From an uncultured Mucilaginibacter sp. (GTDB lineage Bacteria > Bacteroidota > Bacteroidia > Sphingobacteriales > Sphingobacteriaceae), in contig CAIPFE010000005.1 in assembly GCA_903864275.1 (NCBI GenBank), positions 16,624 through 80,623 of the forward strand: 64,000 nt of DNA. Direction: 5' to 3'. The notes beneath the pieces were generated by a model. The model worked only from the letters and a program-made list of their open reading frames with translations, did not search any database and was not told the DNA's origin. Positions 16,378 to 23,829 of the stretch are shown here, piece after piece. Position 1 is the first letter of the stretch, and every line of letters starts with the position of its first letter. Position numbers and translations under genes: made by a program.

Positions 16378-19040
16378 GCAACATGTTCAAATTAACCGGG
16401 CTTTTTTTCATAGGCATACTTTTTTCGGTTGGGGGCTTTGCGCAAATCATAAAGGGCACCGTTACCGATAGCGTTGGGAAAGCGGTACCCTACGCAAATA
16501 TCAACCTTAAAAACGACAGCAATCTTATTGTTGCCTATGCCATAAGTGACGATAAGGGCGGCTATTTACTCCAGGCGCCGGCGGGCGCAAAACCACCCTT
16601 GCTGGCTGAGGTGAGCTGCATGGGGTATAAAAAACAAAGCAAAACCATCAGCGATTTTTCTGCGCCTGTTAATTTTGTGCTGTCCACCGAGGTTAACCAG
16701 TTAAAGGCTGTTATTGTAAAAGATAAGCGGCCCTGGCTGCGAACCAACGGCGATACGCTTGGCTATAAAGTAGCTGAATTCAGCAGCCCGCAGGACAGGG
16801 TGATCGGCGACGTGATTAAAAAGCTGCCGGGCATTTCGGTGGCAACCGATGGAACCATCAGCTACAACGGTAAAAACATCTCCAATCTATATATCGGCGG
16901 TGATAATTTGCTGGATGATAAATATAATATCGCCACCAATAGTATCCCGCAGGGCGTGGTCGACCAGGTCCAGGTGATACAAAACGATCAGCATATAAAA
17001 ATGCTGCAGAATAAAGTAGTGAGCGACGATGTGGCACTGAACCTCACCATAAAAAAGGATGCGAAGCTACAATTGGTTGGCCAGGAAAGTCTCGGCGCGG
17101 GCCTGCCGCGTAACTATGATGAGGACCTTAATGCGATGATGTTTAAGGATGCCTATAAAGCCATCAATTACCTTAAAGGGAATAATATTGGCGACGACGT
17201 TGCAAACGACGTGGTATCACATAATATTTCTGACTATCTGCAAAAAATTGATAATAATTTGCCATCTACGGTCCTTTCATTGGGCTCTGTCCCTGATCCT
17301 AACCTGCTGCAAAACAGGTATTTGTTTAACCAGTCGGGCATTTTTAACGTGAATAATCTGGTAAACCTTAAAAAAGGGGAGCAATTGCGGATCAATTTTT
17401 ATTACCTACATGATACGCAGCGACAGGATTATAGAGAACAGACGCAAGTTTACTTGCCCGGCGATACAGTAAAATATAGCGAGACCGAAAAAAATAAATA
17501 CCGCCCTGATATTTTGCATGGCCAGTTTACCCTGAATATTAATAAAGACAAATATTACCTTGATGATAAACTGGCGACGGATTACAGCCGGAAAAACTAC
17601 TATTCGGCCCTGAATACAAATGGCGTGGCTGTTAACCAGGCTTTGAATGACAATACGATGGATTTTTCCAACGAGCTCAATTACATGCGGTCGCTAAAGT
17701 CGAATAATATTTTTGAGGTTTACTCCTATGTAAACCATACCAGCGAGCCGGAAAACAGGGTCATCGAACCAAATTTCAATCCCGGTATATTTAACAACGG
17801 CGCTGCATACCAACAATTGGTGCAAACCGCCAATATCCCAACCTGGTTTACCAATAATTTCCTTTCATTTAAAATACCGTCTAATTATATCACCCAAAGT
17901 TTCAAGGCAGGCCTCCTTGTACAATCGCAAACGCTGCAGTCGGGTTTGAGTGCTGTGCAGCTAAACAGCAGCAGCAATTTGGTTTCTGATAGTTCACTTA
18001 ACCATTTAAACTGGTCGAGGAAAAAAGTTTATGCCGAAGCTGCATACGACCTGCCGGGAAATATCTTGAAAATAATGCTAAACCTGCCGCTTAGCCTGCA
18101 ACAAATAAGCTATGCCGATAGCTTGTATAACCTTAACAAAAGCCTGACCCGTTTATATTTTAACCCACGGCTGTTTGTTAAATACCAGGTATCTGTCGAA
18201 AATTATTTCAGCTTGCTGTACAATTATCGCAATGATGTTGGCAATATACAGGATGTTTACCATGGTTATATTTTAACAGACTACCGCACATTTTACGCAA
18301 ACAATGCCGATCTGACAGAAAGGAAAAACCAGCTCGCGGCTTTGGGATTTAATTATCGCAAAGCGCTTACGCTCTTTTTCTTCAGCATCAATACTCAGTT
18401 CAATCATATCCTGGCAAATAACATTTCATCCGGCACTATCACCGACAATTTCCAGCAACGCGTGGTGCTTCCTTTTCAAAATGCAACCAATGCATGGACG
18501 GTTAACGGCTTTATCAGCAAATATGACTTCGCCCTGCGCACCACCTTCAGTGGCGGCGTGCAATGGCAATCAAATAGCTCAAACCAGATATTGAACAATA
18601 CCTTATTGCCTTACAATACCATTTCAACAACCCTCAACGCAAACGCCGAAACAAAGGTAAACGATCAGATGACCTTCAGTTATAAAGCTTATCTCAGTCA
18701 AACCAATAGCAGTTCCCCAGCCGGGGCAGGTAACTATAGTGTTAAACAATTGGTGCAGCAGGCGGCGATAGATTACAACCCGGTTGAAAACGTGTTTTTT
18801 AAACTTTCGGGCGATCATTATTATACTTATCAGCAAGGTAATGACCTTAAGTATTTCTTCGCTGATGCCTCCATAAAATTTCGCTTCAACAAGCTCAAAA
18901 CCGATGTGGAATTCAGCGCGGTAAACTTTTTAAATATTAAAAATTACAGCTACCTCAATTTATCGGCAAATACGTTTACTGCAAGTTCTTATACCCTGCC
19001 GGGGAGGATAGTGATGGTTAAGTTGATGTTTAATTTATGA
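16374..19040 (+). CDS. Outer-membrane beta-barrel protein with CarboxypepD_reg-like domain (TonB-receptor-like)
   Basis: 888 residues. A signal peptide (LFFIGILFSVGGFAQ) is followed by a carboxypeptidase-regulatory-like beta sandwich (IIKGTVTDSVGKAVPYANIN, about 24-105), then a plug-like domain (GDVIKKLPGISVATDGTISY, then IKMLQNKVVSDDVALNLTIK) and a long barrel of alternating strands to the C-terminus. This is the TonB-dependent-receptor-like group that habitually accompanies GLPGLI proteins. I see no SusD partner and no clear TonB box. Start at 16374 overlaps the upstream stop; an ATG three codons later is possible. Substrate unknown. Confidence 0.85.
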   Translation: MSNMFKLTGLFFIGILFSVGGFAQIIKGTVTDSVGKAVPYANINLKNDSNLIVAYAISDDKGGYLLQAPAGAKPPLLAEVSCMGYKKQSKTISDFSAPVNFVLSTEVNQLKAVIVKDKRPWLRTNGDTLGYKVAEFSSPQDRVIGDVIKKLPGISVATDGTISYNGKNISNLYIGGDNLLDDKYNIATNSIPQGVVDQVQVIQNDQHIKMLQNKVVSDDVALNLTIKKDAKLQLVGQESLGAGLPRNYDEDLNAMMFKDAYKAINYLKGNNIGDDVANDVVSHNISDYLQKIDNNLPSTVLSLGSVPDPNLLQNRYLFNQSGIFNVNNLVNLKKGEQLRINFYYLHDTQRQDYREQTQVYLPGDTVKYSETEKNKYRPDILHGQFTLNINKDKYYLDDKLATDYSRKNYYSALNTNGVAVNQALNDNTMDFSNELNYMRSLKSNNIFEVYSYVNHTSEPENRVIEPNFNPGIFNNGAAYQQLVQTANIPTWFTNNFLSFKIPSNYITQSFKAGLLVQSQTLQSGLSAVQLNSSSNLVSDSSLNHLNWSRKKVYAEAAYDLPGNILKIMLNLPLSLQQISYADSLYNLNKSLTRLYFNPRLFVKYQVSVENYFSLLYNYRNDVGNIQDVYHGYILTDYRTFYANNADLTERKNQLAALGFNYRKALTLFFFSINTQFNHILANNISSGTITDNFQQRVVLPFQNATNAWTVNGFISKYDFALRTTFSGGVQWQSNSSNQILNNTLLPYNTISTTLNANAETKVNDQMTFSYKAYLSQTNSSSPAGAGNYSVKQLVQQAAIDYNPVENVFFKLSGDHYYTYQQGNDLKYFFADASIKFRFNKLKTDVEFSAVNFLNIKNYSYLNLSANTFTASSYTLPGRIVMVKLMFNL

Positions 19041-19046
19041 ATCCCT

Positions 19047-19625
19047 TTAAACCGCGCCTAAAAAGGCTGCCAGGTTTTCTACAGCAATTGCCCGGTGACT
19101 GATCAGGTTTTTTTCATCCAAACTCATTTCTGCAAAAGTTATGTCGTACCCGGCAGGCTGGAAGATAGGGTCGTAACCAAAGCCCTCGCTGCCCGAACGT
19201 TCGTGGCGGATAGTGCCTTCAACCGTGCCTTCAAAAAAATGCTCCTCCCCGTTCCATATCAGCGAGATCACCGTACGAAAACGTGCATTGCGATTGTTGG
19301 TTGGTCCTAATTTATCCAACACTTTATTGATGTTTGCATCATGGTCGCCTTGTTTCCCGGCGTACCGCGCGGAATAAACGCCAGGCTCGCCATTTAATGC
19401 ATCGATCTCTAAGCCGCTGTCGTCCCCAAAGCAGTTTAAATGGTATTTATGATAAATGTATTTGCTTTTTATAGAGGCATTTTCCCGGAAGGTATGGCCG
19501 GTTTCGGCAATTTCATCGAAGCAGCCAATATCATCCAGGCTTAATAAATCTGTACGCCCTTTAATTTTGGCGGCTACTTCCTGTAGTTTATGATGGTTAT
19601 TTGTAGCAAAAACTAATTGCAGCAT
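19047..19625 (-). CDS. rdgB: Non-canonical purine NTP pyrophosphatase, RdgB/HAM1 family
   Basis: Hydrolyses dITP, ITP and XTP to monophosphates, keeping deaminated purines out of nucleic acids. With the ATG at 19625 the protein has 192 residues, the usual size. Motifs: FATNNHHKLQEV at the N-terminus (nucleotide binding), FGDDSGLEIDALNGEPGVYS with the catalytic Asp pair, SEGFGYDPIF and SHRAIAVENL at the end. The start shares one base with the upstream stop (TAATG), so translation is coupled to the unknown gene at 19625-20128. An upstream in-frame ATG at 19649 would add eight residues and invade that gene. Confidence 0.95.
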   Translation of the reverse strand: MLQLVFATNNHHKLQEVAAKIKGRTDLLSLDDIGCFDEIAETGHTFRENASIKSKYIYHKYHLNCFGDDSGLEIDALNGEPGVYSARYAGKQGDHDANINKVLDKLGPTNNRNARFRTVISLIWNGEEHFFEGTVEGTIRHERSGSEGFGYDPIFQPAGYDITFAEMSLDEKNLISHRAIAVENLAAFLGAV

Positions 19626-20128
19626 TACAGTTGTTTCATTTGTTCCCAAAAGGCTTTTTTATTTTCATTGTTTTCCATCATCTCGTCAAAACTGAAACTG
19701 AACAAGGCAGGATAATTATTTGATCGATGTATCTTGTTAAGCGCGATTGGCCCGGTATCCACCGGCAGCGCTTGTTGGCCAAGTAAAAGCAGTTTTTGAG
19801 GCTTAAAAAAATCCGTTAATTGCTTCATGGTAGTACCTGCATACTGTGCGATGTTAAAAATTGCCGTGTCATCCATGCTAAAATTCAAACGTTTAAGTAT
19901 GCTTTCAAGGGCTGTAAGATGTTTATCGTCGATAAACTCGAATTCAGGATAATGTACAATGACCAGGAAGTTCTTTTTATTGCCTCCCATAAAATTAAAG
20001 TTGTCCGGCTTCGTTTCTGTAACAGGCAGAGGCTCCTTATATGCAGCGACCGGTGTTTTGTCTTTGTTAAGCAGGTAAAGTTCATCCGGCATTATAAAAC
20101 TAAAAGCAATCGGGTTTTCTATTTTCAT
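19625..20128 (-). CDS. Hypothetical protein coupled to rdgB
   Basis: 167 residues from the ATG at 20128; an upstream ATG at 20215 would translate an intergenic palindrome and is rejected. The protein has no signal peptide or membrane helix. It contains a predicted alpha/beta pattern (NFLVIVHYPEFEFIDDKHLT, then KLLLLGQQALPVD) and ends in acidic and charged helices (DEMMENNENKKAFWEQMKQL). I do not recognise a family. The pattern of a leading beta strand, an internal hydrophobic LLLLG strand and the one-base overlap with rdgB suggest a cytoplasmic partner in nucleotide or DNA metabolism, but this is inference only. Confidence 0.75.
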   Translation of the reverse strand: MKIENPIAFSFIMPDELYLLNKDKTPVAAYKEPLPVTETKPDNFNFMGGNKKNFLVIVHYPEFEFIDDKHLTALESILKRLNFSMDDTAIFNIAQYAGTTMKQLTDFFKPQKLLLLGQQALPVDTGPIALNKIHRSNNYPALFSFSFDEMMENNENKKAFWEQMKQL

Positions 20129-20141
20129 TAGGATGATTTTT

Positions 20142-20206
20142 TTACCCCCTCTGTCTCCTTCGTCGACATCTCTCCCTAAACTTAGCGGGGGAATGATAGG
20201 GGGTAA
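20142..20206. repeat. Intergenic palindrome (CCCCCT ... AGGGGG)
   Basis: TTACCCCCT at 20142-20150 is the exact reverse complement of AGGGGGTAA at 20198-20206, with a C-rich/G-rich interior that can pair further. It lies just upstream of the rdgB-coupled gene start and resembles intergenic palindromes scattered in Bacteroidota genomes. Confidence 0.6.
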
Positions 20207-20376
20207 CTTTAACAAATTTTAACAAAAGTAATTAAACAGTTTGAAGCATTATCGGCATATTCGCACAATTATAGCCGGTATAAATTAAATCGGGTTAGTT
20301 ATACGTCTATAATTAATAAATTTTACCGAAATTCGGAGCTTTTAATCCCGACACATCGGGTAGCACAACTATAATA

Positions 20377-21798
20377 ATGTACATGAGAAAGTTTGGGATA
20401 GCCATTTTAAGTATTGTTTTTTTAATATCAGCGGCCAGGGGACAGACAAAGGCCCCGGATACAACCGCAAAGCCAACAGGACCTACGCATACACTGGACA
20501 AAATTGCCGGCGTGGTGGGCAGCAGCATCATACTACAATCGGATATTGAGTTAAAATACGCATCGTACCTTGCCCAGGGCAACCAGGCAAACCCGGAAAT
20601 TAAATGCCAGATACTGCAGGGGCTTCTTACACAAAAATTGTTAGCACAGCAGGCTGTTATTGATAGTATTGATGTAAAAGATGATGAAGTTGATGCCGAT
20701 GTTGACCGCCGCATGCGCGGAATGATACAAAGGGCAGGCGGGGAAGACCGGCTGGAGCAATTTTTAGGACGGTCGGTGATCCAATACAAAGATGAGATCC
20801 GCCCCGATATGAAGGAAGAACTCGTTGCCCAGAAAATGCAGCAGAAAATCACTACTGACGTAAATACTACACCCGAGGATGTAAAGAAGTTTTTTAACAG
20901 GATACCGAAGGATAGCCTTCCCACTTTTAATAAAGAAGTAGAGGTGGGCGAAATAGTATTTAATCCAAAGCTTAACTACTCCGAAAAAGAAGCCTACAAG
21001 CTAAAATCCGAGGATTTGCTAAAACGTGTTAAGGCTGGCGAGGATTTTGGCGCATTAGCGCGGCTTTACTCGCAAGACCCGGTCTCAGCCGTCCAGGGTG
21101 GCGATCTTGGTTTTAATGACCGTACTACCTTTGTGAAGGAGTTTACCGCCTGGGCATTTAAGTTAAAGGCGGGTGAATATTCGCCGGTATTTGAAACTGA
21201 TTTTGGTTTCCACTTTTTACAGGTAATTGAAAGGAGGGGTGAACAGGTACATGTAAGGCACATTTTAATTGTGCCTGTAACTACCCAGGCAAGCCTTGAC
21301 AGGGCCAAGGCCAAAGCCGATAGTGTTTACGATCAGCTGACCCATAACAAATTGATAGATTTTTCGACCGCTGCCGCTTATTACTCAGATAATAAGGACA
21401 CCAAGTATAACGGTGGGATGATGCTAAACGCCGATAATGTGGATACCCGCACAACCTATATCCCTACCGATAGGCTCGATCCGCAGGTTGCGCTTGTTGT
21501 TGATACGATGAAGGTAGGGAGCATTTCAAAACCGCAATTATTTACCGGCCAGGATGGAAAAAAGAGTTATAAAATATTGTACCTGAAATCAACCACCAAC
21601 GCGCACAAGGCAAACCTGGAACTCGACTATCCTAAAATAAAAGAATATGCTACTAACGATAAGATCAATCGTACGGTAAGCGAGTGGTTCCAGAAAAAGA
21701 GAAAACAAACATTTATTAAAATTGACCCGCAGTATCAATCGTGCCCTATGTTAAAAGGCTGGTCGACCCCACCAACTATCGCTGAAGTTAAACCTTAA
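20377..21798 (+). CDS. SurA-like periplasmic peptidyl-prolyl isomerase/chaperone
   Basis: 473 residues with a signal peptide (IAILSIVFLISAARG), so periplasmic. A SurA-type N-terminal helical domain (about 45-170, beginning IAGVVGSSIILQSDIELKY) is followed by two parvulin domains: one with EVGEIVF and LYSQDPVSAVQGGDLGF, the second starting VHVRHILIVPVTTQASLDRA. The arrangement fits an outer-membrane-protein chaperone. ATG codons at 20377 and 20383 are both possible. The MoxR gene follows after five bases, so they form an operon. A short CCCGA/TCGGG hairpin (20347-20360) lies just upstream. Confidence 0.9.
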   Translation: MYMRKFGIAILSIVFLISAARGQTKAPDTTAKPTGPTHTLDKIAGVVGSSIILQSDIELKYASYLAQGNQANPEIKCQILQGLLTQKLLAQQAVIDSIDVKDDEVDADVDRRMRGMIQRAGGEDRLEQFLGRSVIQYKDEIRPDMKEELVAQKMQQKITTDVNTTPEDVKKFFNRIPKDSLPTFNKEVEVGEIVFNPKLNYSEKEAYKLKSEDLLKRVKAGEDFGALARLYSQDPVSAVQGGDLGFNDRTTFVKEFTAWAFKLKAGEYSPVFETDFGFHFLQVIERRGEQVHVRHILIVPVTTQASLDRAKAKADSVYDQLTHNKLIDFSTAAAYYSDNKDTKYNGGMMLNADNVDTRTTYIPTDRLDPQVALVVDTMKVGSISKPQLFTGQDGKKSYKILYLKSTTNAHKANLELDYPKIKEYATNDKINRTVSEWFQKKRKQTFIKIDPQYQSCPMLKGWSTPPTIAEVKP

Positions 21799-21803
21799 AA
21801 AAT

Positions 21804-22766
21804 ATGCAACACCGCTCGGATGTGGAAGCTGCTGATGCTTTAAGGAAGGCCTATCAGCTAATAAGCGCTGAAATAGCGAAAGTTATTATCGGCCAGGACG
21901 AAGTAGTTAAGTTCGTGCTCATTTCTATTTTCAGCAACGGGCATTGCCTGCTGGTGGGTGTTCCCGGGCTGGCCAAGACCTTATTGGTGCAAACCGTAGC
22001 ACAAGTGCTCGACCTCGATTTTAAACGGATACAATTTACCCCCGACCTGATGCCGTCGGATATTATTGGCTCAGAAATATTGGGCGAGGACCGGAATTTT
22101 AAATTTATCCACGGCCCGGTATTCGCAAACATCATCCTTGCCGACGAAATTAACCGCACCCCACCAAAAACCCAGGCTGCCTTGCTTGAAGCTATGCAGG
22201 AGAAATCGGTTACTGCGGCAGGTATCAGCCACCAGCTTGCGAAACCCTTCTTTGTTCTGGCTACGCAAAACCCGATCGAGCAGGAGGGCACTTATCCGCT
22301 GCCTGAAGCCCAGCTTGACCGTTTTATGTTTAATGTATATTTAGATTACCCTACTTTTAAACAAGAACTGCAGGTAGTTAAAAACACAACGAGCAGCGCA
22401 CATCCCGAAGTTAGCAAGCTTTTGAATGCAGACCATATCATTTATTTTCAGCAATTGGTGCGCAATATACCTGTAGCTGACAATGTGCTGGAGTACGCAG
22501 TAAAACTGGTTGCAAAAACCCGCCCGGGCGGCGAACACGCCGCACCGCAGGTTAAACGCCTGCTTAACTGGGGCGCAGGCCCCAGGGCATCGCAATTCCT
22601 CATCCTGGGCGCCAAATGCCACGCGGTTATCAATGGAAAATATTCGCCCGATATTGAAGATGTGCAGGCTATAGCAAAACCGATATTGAGGCACCGCATT
22701 GTACGCAGCTACCACGCCGAAGCCGAAGGCTTATCGACAGACGATATTATTGAGCAGCTGTTTTAA
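21804..22766 (+). CDS. MoxR-family AAA+ ATPase
   Basis: 320 residues. Walker A is GVPGLAKT, Walker B is ILADEINRTPPKTQAALLEA, sensor 1 is FVLATQNPIEQEGTYPLPEA and the C-terminal lid carries RPGG and RPILRHRI. MoxR ATPases act as chaperones in assembly of other proteins, usually with a DUF58/VWA partner. Here no DUF58 or von Willebrand gene is adjacent; instead the gene follows a SurA-like isomerase by five bases. The partner could lie elsewhere in the genome. Confidence 0.93.
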   Translation: MQHRSDVEAADALRKAYQLISAEIAKVIIGQDEVVKFVLISIFSNGHCLLVGVPGLAKTLLVQTVAQVLDLDFKRIQFTPDLMPSDIIGSEILGEDRNFKFIHGPVFANIILADEINRTPPKTQAALLEAMQEKSVTAAGISHQLAKPFFVLATQNPIEQEGTYPLPEAQLDRFMFNVYLDYPTFKQELQVVKNTTSSAHPEVSKLLNADHIIYFQQLVRNIPVADNVLEYAVKLVAKTRPGGEHAAPQVKRLLNWGAGPRASQFLILGAKCHAVINGKYSPDIEDVQAIAKPILRHRIVRSYHAEAEGLSTDDIIEQLF

Positions 22767-22821
22767 TTTATTTCGGATTTGTGAATTACAAACTGCCAGC
22801 ATTGCCACTAACTTTATCACA

Positions 22822-22945
22822 GGTCTTCACTTGTGCGGACGTAAAGCGCCCATAGCGGCTATTTATCCATCATTAGCCCTGAAAGGGCATTATATGTTAA
22901 CGATGGGTGGCAGCCCATCGACTGGTGGCGACCCATCGAACCTCA
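22822..22945. repeat. Intergenic palindromic element overlapping the end of the DUF2752 gene
   Basis: Contains GCCCTGAAAGGGC and the perfect hairpin CGATGGG-TGGCAG-CCCATCG (22901-22920), followed by another copy of the half-site (GGTGGCGACCCATCG, to 22938). Elements with this wording are common between Bacteroidota genes. The minus-strand DUF2752 frame reads through it and stops inside it at 22890. Confidence 0.65.
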
Positions 22946-23213
22946 TCCGCCCCAAAACATAGATCCTGTAAAGTATAATGATGAGCGCCGGGATGCCCAG
23001 CCAATGCGCATGGAATGAGCTGCGGATATCGCCATGAAATAAATAGGATAGGGCATGCCCCAGGCCGCAACCCGGGCACCAGGTTATGCCCAATAGCTTT
23101 AATGGGCATAAACTAAAATGGGCTGGCCCGTTTGGATCGGTAAGCGCCAATGAGATAAGCGCTGCTATCCAAAAAACCAGCTCAAAATATTTTAGAAATA
23201 ATGACCTAATCAA
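22890..23213 (-). CDS. DUF2752 small membrane protein
   Basis: 107 residues with about three hydrophobic helices and the DUF2752 signature CPLKLLGITWCPGCGLGHAL (paired cysteines CP...CPGCG). Function unknown. The start appears to be TTG at 23213, overlapping the end of the DUF4199 gene by eight bases; no in-frame ATG precedes the first helix. The last 18 or so residues (FDGSPPVDGLPPIVNI) are encoded by an interspersed palindromic repeat and are probably not ancestral to the family. Confidence 0.78.
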   Translation of the reverse strand: MIRSLFLKYFELVFWIAALISLALTDPNGPAHFSLCPLKLLGITWCPGCGLGHALSYLFHGDIRSSFHAHWLGIPALIIILYRIYVLGRMRFDGSPPVDGLPPIVNI

Positions 23214-23613
23214 CTTTATTGCGTTTGTTGGTTTGCAATACCGATACCGCTAATGCAAATAATATGCCCACCAGCAACGCGCCGAATATCCGCCCCGAAA
23301 AATCCATCAAATTAGTGCCGCTTTCTATCTCAGCAATATAAAGTATCGCCGCCGCAGTGGTAATGATCCCGCCGAGAATTAATATTTTAAAGCTTTGTAT
23401 CAGTGCTTCTAAAAACCCCAGCTGGCCGTGGCCATCATGAATACGATAACTCCTGACACCAAAATATAAAACGACCAAAGGGATAAACACGGATACATAT
23501 TCAATAGGCGCCAGTTTGGTGCTTTGCGGCGAATAGCCGAGCCAGTGCATAATAAACATCCATAGTCCGCTAAAAATGCCTATGAGAAGGCCGTAAATGA
23601 TTGCATTTTTCAT
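23206..23613 (-). CDS. DUF4199-type membrane protein
   Basis: 135 residues with four hydrophobic helices (near 5-22, 40-53, 72-94 and 107-125), matching the layout of DUF4199 proteins, a Bacteroidota membrane family of unknown function. It is the upstream member of a two-gene run with the DUF2752 gene (overlap of eight bases). A pair of inverted GATTAGAGATT-type arrays lies just upstream of its start. Confidence 0.7.
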   Translation of the reverse strand: MKNAIIYGLLIGIFSGLWMFIMHWLGYSPQSTKLAPIEYVSVFIPLVVLYFGVRSYRIHDGHGQLGFLEALIQSFKILILGGIITTAAAILYIAEIESGTNLMDFSGRIFGALLVGILFALAVSVLQTNKRNKVD

Positions 23614-23624
23614 GGTTACTGCTA

Positions 23625-23712
23625 GTGGTTAGAGATTGGAGATTAGTGATTAGATGAAAATAAAAGACTATGCCATTTGCTGGCTAATCTCTAACCTCTG
23701 ATCTCTAACCCC
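23625..23712. repeat. Inverted word array, GGTTAGAGATTGG type
   Basis: Left arm 23627-23653 and right arm 23684-23710 match as reverse complements at 23 of 27 positions, with a loop of about 30 bases. Each arm is itself built from variants of the word TTAGAGATT. It sits between divergent genes (DUF4199 and mfd). Confidence 0.75.
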
Positions 23713-23814
23713 CAATTAAAAAATAAATTTAGTGTTAATAAGTAATTCACAGCACATATTGTTTGGAAAAATTTTACGCGGCAGCCTTTTTTAGGTTAAA
23801 AACCCTTTTTTGCG

Positions 23815-23822
23815 TATATTTG
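23815..23822 (+). promoter_or_regulatory. Promoter -7 element of mfd
   Basis: TATATTTG, seven bases before the TTG start of mfd, so the leader would be at most a few bases long. This position supports the TTG start at 23830. Confidence 0.55.
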
Positions 23823-23829
23823 CGACAGT

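Noticed and set aside
16374..19040. SusC/SusD polysaccharide utilisation locus
   Set aside because: No SusD-like gene, no glycoside hydrolases and no sigma/anti-sigma pair are adjacent; the context is GLPGLI.
20129..20215. Longer start for the rdgB-coupled gene
   Set aside because: The extra residues would be encoded by a palindromic intergenic repeat (PPIIPPLSLGRDVDEGDRGG).
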